DNA of 35,669 nucleotides from an uncultured Acidimicrobiales bacterium. GTDB taxonomy: Bacteria; Actinomycetota; Acidimicrobiia; Acidimicrobiales; SZUA-35. Shown in pieces: positions 7,572-16,009 of this stretch (position 1 is the first letter of the stretch; each line of letters opens with the position of its first letter). The stretch lies in assembly GCA_937976305.1 (NCBI GenBank), contig CALJSB010000125.1:1-35669 (forward strand). The letters run 5' to 3'. Below the pieces are notes generated by a model. That model worked only from the letters and a program-made list of their open reading frames with translations, was not told where the DNA came from and searched no databases. The position numbers and the translations under genes were made by a program.

Positions 7572-9985
7572 CAGCCTGCATTCACCCTCACGTCGACGAC
7601 CGCAGTCGAGGCGGACAAGAAGGTGCCGACGTCAAAGCCCGAGGCCCGGAACGGGATGTGGGCGACGCCTCGGGGCAGATCGCGAGAGGCCGATACGTTG
7701 AGTTCGGCCGTTTCGCCGCCGGGTCCGGACAGCGTCACCGTCGAACCCTGGTCGACGCCGAGGGCATCGAAATCGGCAGGAGCCAGCGAGAGGGTCGCAT
7801 CTGCGGCAAGGTGCGCCAAAGACGGCGATTGCTGCACCATCGTGCCGAGATCCCAGAGCTTGCGGTCGACCACCAATCGGAGACCGTACCCGTCTACTGC
7901 AGGGACGGCCACAGAAGTCGCTGCCGCAATCTCAGCAAGGCTTGGTCCGGTGGCTCCGGACGAGCCGAGGAGAGGGCCGTCGCCGCCACGATCCATGTTG
8001 TTCCAGTCGACGTCAGCAAACGCCGGGACCGCAGCGGAAAGCTGGGCTCGAACGTCGTCGAGGCTCGCAACATCGATGTCTTGATCAAGCGCAACCGCTA
8101 GCTCGGCGGCGATCATCCAGTCGGCTCGACCCTGACCTGGAGCGGTGACCTTGGCCCGAAGCGGACTGATGCGGCGCTCCAGATTCACGAAGCTCCCGTC
8201 GACCTCGCCGAAGGTGGCAGCAGGCAAGATGACGTCGGCTCGCGCCGACGATGCTGTCTTGAACGTGTCGACAGCAACAAGGTTCTCGACCATGTCGAAC
8301 GCAGAGCTGACAAGTGCTCGATCGGGATGATCAGCGAGTGGGTCGGCGCCGAGCAGCACCAGGGTCTCGATCTCGCCAGCAGCGGCGTCACGAAGGATCT
8401 CGGTGGTCGAGCGACCGCGTGCAAGACCTGTCTCGATGGCACCGTTGATGTTTCCACGACGAAGTGCCGGCAAGAACTTTGCCGTCGGCACGAGCTCGTG
8501 CAGGGCAGCGGCAGCTCGGGTGATCAAGCCGGCATCTTCGGCGAGGTTCGTCCGGCCGACGACAACGGTGACGGGTCGCCCGGAACCGAGCAGCTCAGCG
8601 ACCTTGGCCAAGTCGGCAGGGTCGACGCCACCAACCGCTTCGTTGAGCGTTCCAGCGGCAAGCGCACCTGCGACGTCGTCGATCGAGCCCGGCAACGGGT
8701 GCAGCTTGGCCTTTGCATAGCGAGCAAGCCCAGTAGCCCGGGCCGACAGCTCAATGAGGGCCGCGCCATCTTCGACTGCGGCGTGCCGCAGACGGAGGTA
8801 AAGGGTCGGTAGCTCCTCTTTGAGATCACCACAGAGCAGCACGACGACGCCGCCAGGAGCGGCAGCATCGGCAATCGTCGCTCGGGGCAGGCTGCGCACG
8901 AGATCGAGGTCGAGACCATCACCAATCTGTGGATCGACGTCGTTCACGCCGAGGCCGGTGAGCAGTGACGACCACATGAACTGGCCTTCGACCGGCAGTC
9001 GAGCGCCGCCGATCACGCCAATGCGATCGGGTTCGACCGCAAAGGCCTCGGCCGCAAACGCCGCAGCGTCGGACCAACGAGCCGTTGCGAACTCACCAGA
9101 CTCAGAACGCACCAACGGATCGGTCAGTCGATCCTCAGAGCGGTTTGCCTCGTAGGTGAAGCGTTCCTTGTCGGAGAGCCAGCTCCAGTTGACGGCGTCG
9201 GAATCAACACCGAGCACCCGAACGAGTTCGTCACGAGATGACTGGAGCACAACTCGGGCGCCGGTTGAGTCGACAACCGCGGTTGATTCATTTTCGGCGA
9301 GGTCCCACGGACGAGCCTTGAACCGGTACGGCTCTGCGGTGAGCGCTCCGACCGGGCAGATCTGCACGGTGTTGCCGCTGAAGTACGACGAGAACGGCTC
9401 GTCGGGGAAGGTGTTGACCTGCGTCTCGTTGCCGCGATCGATGAAGTGGATCAGCGGATCGCCGGCCACCTCTGACGCGAAGCGAGTGCAGCGATCGCAC
9501 AGAATGCAGCGCTCTCGATCGAGGTAGACGAGATCACTGATCGGAATGGGCTTTTCGTAGTGCCGCTTCTCTTCGACGAAGCGACTCTCGCCCGGGCCAT
9601 AGGCCACGGTCTGATCTTGCAGCGGGCACTCACCGCCCTTGTCACACACCGGACAGTCGAGCGGATGATTCACCAGCAGCAACTCGAGGATGCCCTCTTG
9701 AGCTCGCTGGGTGCGCTCGCTCTCGGTGTCGACCGTCATGCCTTCAGACACCGAGATCATGCACGACGGTTGCAGGCCAGGACCTCGGCCGGTGTCGACA
9801 TCGACGAGGCACATCCGACACATGCCCACGGGGTTCATTCGGGGGTGGTAGCAAAAGCGAGGGATGTAGACGCCGTGACGCTCAGCGGCATCGATGAGGA
9901 GCTCACCAGGGTTGGCCTCGACGGCGGCTCCGTTGATCGTGATCGAGACGGTCGGGGAAGCTTCCGTATCGTTTGGTGGCGTCAT
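7571..9985 (-). CDS. nuoG: NADH-quinone oxidoreductase subunit G (NuoG)
   Basis: This is the large iron-sulfur subunit of the NADH dehydrogenase arm, 804 residues. The N-terminal ferredoxin domain holds N1b (C45, C56, C59, C75). The His-Cys motif of N5 is H107, C111, C114, C120 (NHPLDCPVCDKGGEC). N4 is C160, C163, C166, C210 (RERCILCDRC and QICPVGAL). A molybdopterin-oxidoreductase-like domain follows. In this subunit the four cysteines of the extra cluster N7 are not seen: the region after RPWDLAENES lacks Cys, and WLSDKERFTYE has Ser where Cys is usual. Coupling is ATGA with nuoF upstream by four bases and TGATG with nuoH downstream. Confidence 0.96.
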   Translation of the reverse strand: MTPPNDTEASPTVSITINGAAVEANPGELLIDAAERHGVYIPRFCYHPRMNPVGMCRMCLVDVDTGRGPGLQPSCMISVSEGMTVDTESERTQRAQEGILELLLVNHPLDCPVCDKGGECPLQDQTVAYGPGESRFVEEKRHYEKPIPISDLVYLDRERCILCDRCTRFASEVAGDPLIHFIDRGNETQVNTFPDEPFSSYFSGNTVQICPVGALTAEPYRFKARPWDLAENESTAVVDSTGARVVLQSSRDELVRVLGVDSDAVNWSWLSDKERFTYEANRSEDRLTDPLVRSESGEFATARWSDAAAFAAEAFAVEPDRIGVIGGARLPVEGQFMWSSLLTGLGVNDVDPQIGDGLDLDLVRSLPRATIADAAAPGGVVVLLCGDLKEELPTLYLRLRHAAVEDGAALIELSARATGLARYAKAKLHPLPGSIDDVAGALAAGTLNEAVGGVDPADLAKVAELLGSGRPVTVVVGRTNLAEDAGLITRAAAALHELVPTAKFLPALRRGNINGAIETGLARGRSTTEILRDAAAGEIETLVLLGADPLADHPDRALVSSAFDMVENLVAVDTFKTASSARADVILPAATFGEVDGSFVNLERRISPLRAKVTAPGQGRADWMIAAELAVALDQDIDVASLDDVRAQLSAAVPAFADVDWNNMDRGGDGPLLGSSGATGPSLAEIAAATSVAVPAVDGYGLRLVVDRKLWDLGTMVQQSPSLAHLAADATLSLAPADFDALGVDQGSTVTLSGPGGETAELNVSASRDLPRGVAHIPFRASGFDVGTFLSASTAVVDVRVNAG

Positions 9986-11424
9986 TGGGCGCCAACTCCC
10001 TTGAGCTCGACAGGTACGGCACCAACGCCGGTGGCAACGGGATCATCGTCGCTCACTTCGCGAACTCGATCGCGGAACTCTTCGGGAAAGAGCGTGAGTG
10101 CGGAGTGTGCAGGGGCGAAGGCGGACGGCCCGACAAAGCAGATGGTGGTCATCTGATACGGGAAGCGCTGAGCTTCGAGGCCGAGGCGTTCCGATGCGGC
10201 GTGGGGGAAGTCCCCCGGGCAGATGGTTTCGCCCACCTCGATCAACATCTCGAGATCACGGGTCGTGCCGTGGCCATCAACGATGCGGCCAAGGATCCGC
10301 TCGAGCCAGGTGCCACCCTCACGACAGGGCACACACTTGCCACACGATTCATGCGCATAGAACCGGGTGAGACTATGGGCGGCTTTTGGAATGTCGGTGG
10401 TGTCGTCCATCACCATGATGGCGCCGGAACCAAGCATCGAACCGGCCGGGCCGACTTGGCTTGCTTCGAACGGCAGATCGAGTTGGTCAGGCAAGAACCA
10501 GGGAGCAGACCCACCGCCGGGCACGAAGGCCTTGAGCGTTCGCCCTTCGCGCATGCCACCGCAGTACTCATCATCAAAGAGCAGCTGGCGGAAGGTCGTG
10601 GTTCCGTTGATGATCTCGTAGACGCCGGGCCGCTTCACGTGGCCCGACACGGCAACCATGCGGGTGCCGGGTGAGCTCTCGGTACCGATGGCGCGGTAGG
10701 CCTCGGCTCCGTTGGTGGCGATCCACGGGAGGTTGGCGAGTGTCTCGACGTTGTTGACGATCGTCGGCTTGCCATACAGACCGATGGCGGCCGGGAAATA
10801 TGGTGGCTTCAGGCGAGGCATGCCGCGGTTGCCCTCGAGGCTTTCGATGAGCGCGGTCTCTTCTCCCACCACGTACGCGCCGGCACCCCAGTGCAGGACG
10901 ATGTCGAGGCTGAAGTCGGTGCCCAAGATGTTGCGGCCGACATAGCCCGCTTCGTAGGCCTCGTTCAATGCAGTTGCGATGCGTTCCTGGGCGACGGCCA
11001 TCTCGCCGCGCACATACAGGAAGCACTGGCTCAGCCCCACGGCGTATGACGCGATGAGGCAGCCTTCGATCAGCTGATGCGGATCAAGCTCCATGAGGAG
11101 CCGGTCTTTGTAGGTGCCGGGTTCGGACTCGTCACCGTTGACAACGAGATACCTCGGCCACACGTCTTTGGGCATGAAGCCCCACTTGACGCCAGCCGGG
11201 AAGCCGGCTCCGCCGCGGCCGAGAACGGTGGCCTCGGTGATCTGAGAGTGCACTTCATCTGGCCGCTTCTTCAGCGCAGCTCGAATACCTTCGTAGCCGC
11301 CCGTTGCCAGGTAGCCGACGAGGGTGTGGCTGTCGTCGACACCGAAACGGGACGTGACGATGCGAGGAGTGTCGTTGGCGACAAAGCCCGCCGCTCGTTC
11401 GATCTCTACTCCGCCAAGCGTCAT
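9982..11424 (-). CDS. nuoF: NADH-quinone oxidoreductase subunit F (NuoF)
   Basis: This is the NADH-binding, FMN-containing subunit that takes hydride from NADH, 480 residues. The glycine-rich nucleotide loop is GRGGAGFPAG at 69-78. The FMN-site segment GAGAYVVGEETALIESLEG is at about 180-198. The N3 [4Fe-4S] ligands are C361, C364 and C367 (ESCGKCVPCREG) and C402 (ETICPGDFPHAA). The C-terminal tail of about 40 residues is acidic. It overlaps nuoE by four bases and nuoG by four bases, so NuoE, F and G, which form the NADH dehydrogenase module, are closely coupled. Confidence 0.97.
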   Translation of the reverse strand: MTLGGVEIERAAGFVANDTPRIVTSRFGVDDSHTLVGYLATGGYEGIRAALKKRPDEVHSQITEATVLGRGGAGFPAGVKWGFMPKDVWPRYLVVNGDESEPGTYKDRLLMELDPHQLIEGCLIASYAVGLSQCFLYVRGEMAVAQERIATALNEAYEAGYVGRNILGTDFSLDIVLHWGAGAYVVGEETALIESLEGNRGMPRLKPPYFPAAIGLYGKPTIVNNVETLANLPWIATNGAEAYRAIGTESSPGTRMVAVSGHVKRPGVYEIINGTTTFRQLLFDDEYCGGMREGRTLKAFVPGGGSAPWFLPDQLDLPFEASQVGPAGSMLGSGAIMVMDDTTDIPKAAHSLTRFYAHESCGKCVPCREGGTWLERILGRIVDGHGTTRDLEMLIEVGETICPGDFPHAASERLGLEAQRFPYQMTTICFVGPSAFAPAHSALTLFPEEFRDRVREVSDDDPVATGVGAVPVELKGVGAQ

Positions 11425-12053
11425 GCTGTCTCCTCAGGTTCATCGACGGGGAGCCACACCGGTGCTCCGTCGACCTCGTCGGGCGCAACTGCCCCAACGG
11501 CCCGGCCTGCGGGAATGTGCTGTCGAGTTTCCGACAGCGTCCCATGCGGCGGGATGACCGCTGAGCCGTTCTTCTTCGAGTCGGCAACGAGGCGATCGAC
11601 CAACGCGTCGAAGTCGCCGTGGGTGACTCGGTATTCGTGTCGGTAATTGACCTGCAGGCACGGCGCCTCGGTGCAAGCCGCCTGACACTCCGCCTTCTCG
11701 AGCGTGAACAGACCGTCGTCGGTGGTAGCACCGACTTTGATACCAAGACGCTCTTCGGCGTGGTGGATCAGCTCGTCAGCGCCGAGCAGCTGGCACGACA
11801 TCGTGCCGCACACGTTGATGACGTAACGGCCAACGGGCTCGAGCTTGAACATCTCGTAGAACGAACACGTTCCGAGCACCTCAGCCGAGGTGATGTCGAG
11901 GAGCTCAGCAAGATGGGTCATGCCTTCGCTCGTGACGTAGCCGTTCTGCTCCTGCACGAGATGCAGGAGCGGAATGAGCGCAGACTTTTTGATCGGGTAA
12001 CGGGCGATGACCTCTTTGGCCAACAGCTCGTTGTTTGCGTTGAGGCGACTCAC
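11421..12053 (-). CDS. nuoE: NADH-quinone oxidoreductase subunit E (NuoE), [2Fe-2S]
   Basis: This is the thioredoxin-fold subunit carrying cluster N1a next to FMN, 210 residues. The four ligands are visible: C82 and C87 in NVCGTMSCQLLGA, and C123 and C127 in AECQAACTEAPCLQVN. The N-terminal helical bundle (LIPLLHLVQEQNGYVTSEGM) is typical. Residues after about 150 form a 60-residue hydrophilic extension relative to the shortest homologues. Its start overlaps the nuoD stop by four bases, and its stop overlaps the nuoF start by four. Confidence 0.96.
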   Translation of the reverse strand: MSRLNANNELLAKEVIARYPIKKSALIPLLHLVQEQNGYVTSEGMTHLAELLDITSAEVLGTCSFYEMFKLEPVGRYVINVCGTMSCQLLGADELIHHAEERLGIKVGATTDDGLFTLEKAECQAACTEAPCLQVNYRHEYRVTHGDFDALVDRLVADSKKNGSAVIPPHGTLSETRQHIPAGRAVGAVAPDEVDGAPVWLPVDEPEETA

Positions 12054-13405
12054 CGGTCGACCTCACCCATGATCGGGTCGACGCTCGAGATCACCGCAAC
12101 GGCGTCGGCGATGAGGCCGTTCGACATCATGTGCGGCAGCGTCTGCAGGTTGATGAAACTCGGGCCGCGGATGTGCATGCGGTAGGGCTTTGGTCCCCCG
12201 TCGCTCACGATGTAGCAGCCCAACTCTCCACGCGGAGACTCAACCGCCGCATAGACCTCACCCTCGGGAACCTTGAATCCTTCGGTGAAGATCTTGAAGT
12301 GATGGATGAGCGCCTCCATCGATTCGTCGATGCGGGCTCGGGGTGGCGGGGTCACCTTCGTGTCGGTGGCTCGGTAATCACCCTTGGGCATCTTGTCGAG
12401 GATCTGGTGGACGATACGCATCGACTCGCGGATCTCGTTGAGGCGGATGGCGTACTTGTCGAACGCGTCGCCATACGTGCCGACCACGACGTCAAACTCG
12501 ACCTCGTCGTAGGCGAGATACGGCATGTCGCGACGGAGATCCCAGGGCACACCGGTCGAACGCAGCACCGGCCCGGTCGCTGAAAGAGCAATGGCCTCGT
12601 CGGCTCCCATGACCCCAACACCCTGCAACCGCTCACGCCAAATGGGCTGGCCGGTCATGAGGATGTCGTACTCCGCGAGACGGGGCGGAAGGATGTCGAG
12701 GAGACGGCCGACGGAGTCGCGCCATCCGTCCGGCAGATCGGCAGCCACACCACCGGGGCGGATGTAGTTGTGGTTCATCCGGAGACCGGTGACGAGCTCG
12801 AAGAAGCGCAGTACCTCTTCTCGTTCGCGCCAGCCGTAAATCATCATCGACACCGCCCCGAGGTCCATGCCGTTGGTGGCCATGAACAACAGGTGGGACG
12901 AGATGCGATTCATCTCGGACATGAGCATGCGGATCCATGTCGCACGCTCGGGGATCTCAAGACCGATCAACTTTTCGACGGCAAGCGAGAAGGCCAACTC
13001 GTTGAAGAACGGAGCGGCGTAGTCCATGCGGGTGACATTGGTCGGACCCTGCAGGTAGGTGAGCGCCTCGCCGGTCTTCTCCATGCCGGTGTGGAGGTAG
13101 CCGACGACGGGCTTGGAACGAACGACGCTCTCGCCGTCCATCTCGAGCATGAGCCGCAGCACGCCGTGGGTGCTCGGGTGCGATGGTCCCATGTTCATCA
13201 ACATGGTCTGATCGTTCTCGTCGTCGAGTGGTGCGTCGGCTCTCTCGGCCATCTGCACTTCGGACATCCGCATCACTGCGTCGTTTCGCGGCAAGAGACC
13301 GACCTGGCCCGGATGGACCTCAGTGGCGGCCTCTGTTGCCATGTTGTGCTCGATGGTGGGCACTTCGACAACGGGTGCTTCGGGTTCGGCGTCGGTGACG
13401 GCCAT
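12050..13405 (-). CDS. nuoD: NADH-quinone oxidoreductase subunit D (NuoD)
   Basis: This is the 49-kDa-type subunit that forms the quinone-binding pocket with NuoB, 451 residues from the chosen ATG at 13405. The family motifs are GPSHPSTHGVLRLMLEMDGE with the quinone-site His, the helix EMNRISSHLLFMATNGMDLG, and the C-terminal signature GELGCYIVSDGGPKPYRMHI ending in DPIMGEVDR. The frame is open further upstream to 13477, but those 24 residues do not look like NuoD. The ATG at 13405 instead gives the one-base TGATG overlap with nuoC seen across the operon. The first 50 or so residues are a variable acidic leader. Confidence 0.97.
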   Translation of the reverse strand: MAVTDAEPEAPVVEVPTIEHNMATEAATEVHPGQVGLLPRNDAVMRMSEVQMAERADAPLDDENDQTMLMNMGPSHPSTHGVLRLMLEMDGESVVRSKPVVGYLHTGMEKTGEALTYLQGPTNVTRMDYAAPFFNELAFSLAVEKLIGLEIPERATWIRMLMSEMNRISSHLLFMATNGMDLGAVSMMIYGWREREEVLRFFELVTGLRMNHNYIRPGGVAADLPDGWRDSVGRLLDILPPRLAEYDILMTGQPIWRERLQGVGVMGADEAIALSATGPVLRSTGVPWDLRRDMPYLAYDEVEFDVVVGTYGDAFDKYAIRLNEIRESMRIVHQILDKMPKGDYRATDTKVTPPPRARIDESMEALIHHFKIFTEGFKVPEGEVYAAVESPRGELGCYIVSDGGPKPYRMHIRGPSFINLQTLPHMMSNGLIADAVAVISSVDPIMGEVDR

Positions 13406-13938
13406 CAGTTCGTTCCTTTGAACTGGACAGGAATGGCGCCGGTGGCAAAGTCCTTGCGGAGAGGGTGACCCTCCCACGACTCCGGCATGAGAATTCGCGA
13501 CAGGTCAGGGTGACCGTCGAAGCTGATGCCGAACATGTCGAACACTTCACGTTCGAGGTAGTCGGCACCTGGGTAGAGCGTGGTGAGAGAAGCGATCGTC
13601 GGATCGCCCTCGGGGATCTGCACCCGAGCTCGAATGCGTTCGCGCCGCTCGTGGTTGATAAAGCTGGCTACGAGTTCAAAACGCTCAGGCAAGATGCCTT
13701 CGGGCACGTCACGACGACCCTGGAAGGTGAGGAAGTCGACGGCGGTGACGTCGATACACATGCGGAAGCCATCGCCGAGAATCGCAGATGCCACGAGCAG
13801 CCACTCGTCTCGAGCGGGGTGGATGACCAACTGTCCATCCGCTGATTCGACGAGGGGGCAGCCGAAAGCGACTGGTCCTGTTGGAGCCGCGACCGACTCT
13901 TCGTCGGCTGTTGTGTCAGTTACGTCGTCGTCAGTCAT
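13405..13938 (-). CDS. nuoC: NADH-quinone oxidoreductase subunit C (NuoC)
   Basis: This is the 30-kDa-type peripheral subunit that packs against NuoD, 177 residues from the chosen ATG at 13938. The diagnostic signature is complete: [20 protein letters not shown] followed by [17 protein letters not shown]. The open frame extends upstream to 14208, but that part lies opposite nuoB codons in another frame and has no family resemblance. The ATG at 13938 gives a four-base ATGA overlap with the nuoB stop. The N-terminal 25 residues are acidic and variable ([15 protein letters not shown]). Confidence 0.96.
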   Translation of the reverse strand: MTDDDVTDTTADEESVAAPTGPVAFGCPLVESADGQLVIHPARDEWLLVASAILGDGFRMCIDVTAVDFLTFQGRRDVPEGILPERFELVASFINHERRERIRARVQIPEGDPTIASLTTLYPGADYLEREVFDMFGISFDGHPDLSRILMPESWEGHPLRKDFATGAIPVQFKGTN

Positions 13939-14510
13939 TTCCGCCCAAGGCTGATCAGGTGCGATTCGCCTTGTCCATCGCGCTGTTCGACGACGATGCC
14001 GGCGCCGGTTCCGGCCTTCCGGTTCATCAGTTCGCCGGACTCGATCTTTTCGTGCAGCGTGTGGATCGCATGCAGCAGGGTTTCCGGCCCGGGCGGACAG
14101 CCCGGTGCGTAGATGTCGACCGGCACGATTTGGTCGACGCCCTGCACGATCGCGTAGTTGTTGAACATGCCGCCGCTCGAGGCGCAGACCCCCATGGAGA
14201 TGACCCACTTGGGTTCCATCATCTGGTCATAGATCTGGCGCAGGACCGGCGACATTTTCTGGCTGACTCGACCAGCCACGATCATCACGTCGGCTTGACG
14301 AGGAGAGGCCCGAAAGACCTCCATGCCGAGACGAGCGAGGTCGTAGTGCGAGCCGCCGGTCGCCATCATCTCAATGGCACAGCAGGCAAGACCGAACGTG
14401 GCCGGCCAACTCGACCGGGCTCGGGACCAATTGACCAGATCCTCGAGTTTGCCGGTGACGAAGTTGTGCTCGATGGCTCCGAGCCCGTTTTCTTGCAGAT
14501 TGTCGAGCAT
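13935..14510 (-). CDS. nuoB: NADH-quinone oxidoreductase subunit B (NuoB), cluster N2
   Basis: This subunit holds N2, the last [4Fe-4S] cluster before quinone. It has 191 residues. The ligands are the adjacent pair C43-C44 in [16 protein letters not shown]109 in [15 protein letters not shown], and C138 in [15 protein letters not shown]. The NuoB helix [21 protein letters not shown] is also present. The C-terminal 40 residues are a less conserved hydrophilic tail. It overlaps the nuoA stop by one base and the nuoC start by four. Confidence 0.98.
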   Translation of the reverse strand: MLDNLQENGLGAIEHNFVTGKLEDLVNWSRARSSWPATFGLACCAIEMMATGGSHYDLARLGMEVFRASPRQADVMIVAGRVSQKMSPVLRQIYDQMMEPKWVISMGVCASSGGMFNNYAIVQGVDQIVPVDIYAPGCPPGPETLLHAIHTLHEKIESGELMNRKAGTGAGIVVEQRDGQGESHLISLGRK

Positions 14511-15025
14511 CAGGCAGCACTCGCAGTCTCATCGAGCTCATCGGACGCTGAGGCGGCTGCGGTTTTCGCAGGAGCATGCTCGTAGCGACCTTCGAGTCCG
14601 ACCTTGCGAATCGTTGATGTCGCCGTACGGCTCGCATCGACCATTTCGGACTGACGCTGATTGATCTGCAGTGGGCCCCAATCGAGCGCACCCTTCGAGA
14701 TCAGGTACACAAACGACTCAAACACCATCGCCGAGAAGATCAGGACGGCGATGAGTCCGAAGAGACCGACATCGCCATGGACCATCGCCCACGGGTAGAG
14801 AAAGACGATCTCGATGTCGAAAACGATGAAGAGCATGGCGACGAGGTAGAAGCGCACCGGGAATCGCTGCGGGGGCTCGCGGCCGGGAATGATGCCGCAC
14901 TCATAGGGTGCGCTTTTCTGCTCGGTTGACCGGCGAGGGGCAAGCAGGGCGGACCCGACGAAGCTCAGGAAGGCGAACAACGCTGCCAACACAAGGAGCG
15001 CCGCGAGCGGCAGGTACTGAGCCAT
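14510..15025 (-). CDS. nuoA: NADH-quinone oxidoreductase subunit A (NuoA)
   Basis: This is the first complex I gene, 171 residues with three helices. The conserved loop region [20 protein letters not shown] contains the Cys near the quinone channel. It is followed by [20 protein letters not shown], which carries the essential acidic residues of helix 2. The soluble C-terminal tail of about 45 residues (Ala/Glu-rich) is longer than in E. coli. The ATG follows a purine-rich GGAAAGG ribosome-binding stretch. Its start is only 42 bases after the stop of the preceding membrane protein, so the bc cluster and complex I genes may share transcripts. Confidence 0.96.
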   Translation of the reverse strand: MAQYLPLAALLVLAALFAFLSFVGSALLAPRRSTEQKSAPYECGIIPGREPPQRFPVRFYLVAMLFIVFDIEIVFLYPWAMVHGDVGLFGLIAVLIFSAMVFESFVYLISKGALDWGPLQINQRQSEMVDASRTATSTIRKVGLEGRYEHAPAKTAAASASDELDETASAA

Positions 15026-15067
15026 CTGTGTTGCCTTTCCGGATTGCGAGTGTTGAAACGGGCTGCG

Positions 15068-16009
15068 TCAGGCGACGGCAGCGCGGATCTCCGTCTCACG
15101 CTGCTCCCGCACGTGGAGAGACCAGCAGAGGATGAAGAACAGAATGCCATTGAAGATCGTGAACAGTGCGGGTGTCACGCGGGTTCCGCCAAAGAGGGCC
15201 GGAAGAGGCCCACCACGATCTCGCTCCATCACGACGCTGATCACGGACTTCTCGGGGTCAGCCACTGCGACAGGCGGTGCCTCACCGGGCAACGTCGGCT
15301 GGTCGAGAGCACCCTGGAACTGGACGATGATCAGCTCTTGCGGGTGCCAGAAATGAATGAACGTGGTGTCGAACTTGTGAATCACTCGATCGAACACGTT
15401 GGGATCGTCTTTGAGTAGCGGCTTGCCGCCAACGTTGTAGGCGCCGTACGCAAGCGGGACGTACTCGGAGGTGTCAGCGAAGACTTCACCCTCGACCACG
15501 AACACGTCGGCCGAGGCAACTGCTTCACCGCGACGCGGATCGGAACTGGCCAGGTAGCGCCAGTTGGCGAACTCGTCGGCGTTTGCCTTGGCGTACGCAA
15601 CGGCTGCGTTCTGGGCCTCGGTGGGGTCGTCGAGTTGATCCGCACCGCTGGCAGATGCGATGTCGACTGACTCGAGATCGAAACCGAGCGACGAAGCTCG
15701 TTCAGTTTCGGCAAAGGCCAATCCGTCGTTTTCGACCGACGGGTTGTCGCCGTTGATTTCGATGAGAGCCCAACCCTCGGCCTCACCGGTCCAACCGATC
15801 GCGTAGATCGTCCAGATGATGCCCATGGACATCATCCATCCGAAGAACGCCGCAGCCGAGATCATGCCGCCGGTGCGCGACCCAGAGTTTGTGGCGACGA
15901 GCAGGTAGGTGCCGCCGATGAGGACCACCACACCAACAAGCACCGAAAGGAGCCCGCGGAAGAAGGGATCGAATCCGACACCGTCAATGAAGCCGAGGAT
16001 CATGCTCAT
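15068..16009 (-). CDS. Unknown membrane protein at the 3' end of the bc-complex cluster
   Basis: I do not recognise the family of this 313-residue protein. Two hydrophobic helices lie at about 17-39 and 48-72. A soluble region of about 200 residues follows, with a mid-part rich in Asp/Ala and a distinctive aromatic segment FDTTFIHFWHPQELIIVQFQ at about 213-232. A third helix is at about 279-299, with a short charged tail. There are no CxxCH or Fe-S motifs. The ATG overlaps the diheme cytochrome c stop in an ATGA arrangement, so the protein is translated with the bc complex and is probably an accessory or structural subunit of it. That role is inferred from position only. Confidence 0.85.
   Translation of the reverse strand: MSMILGFIDGVGFDPFFRGLLSVLVGVVVLIGGTYLLVATNSGSRTGGMISAAAFFGWMMSMGIIWTIYAIGWTGEAEGWALIEINGDNPSVENDGLAFAETERASSLGFDLESVDIASASGADQLDDPTEAQNAAVAYAKANADEFANWRYLASSDPRRGEAVASADVFVVEGEVFADTSEYVPLAYGAYNVGGKPLLKDDPNVFDRVIHKFDTTFIHFWHPQELIIVQFQGALDQPTLPGEAPPVAVADPEKSVISVVMERDRGGPLPALFGGTRVTPALFTIFNGILFFILCWSLHVREQRETEIRAAVA

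Noticed and set aside
12050..13477. Upstream start for nuoD at 13477
   Set aside because: It would add 24 unrelated residues inside nuoC. The ATG at 13405 forms the TGATG overlap.
13405..14208. Upstream start for nuoC at 14208
   Set aside because: The extra 90 residues lie out of frame over nuoB and are not NuoC-like. The ATG at 13938 fits the overlap pattern.
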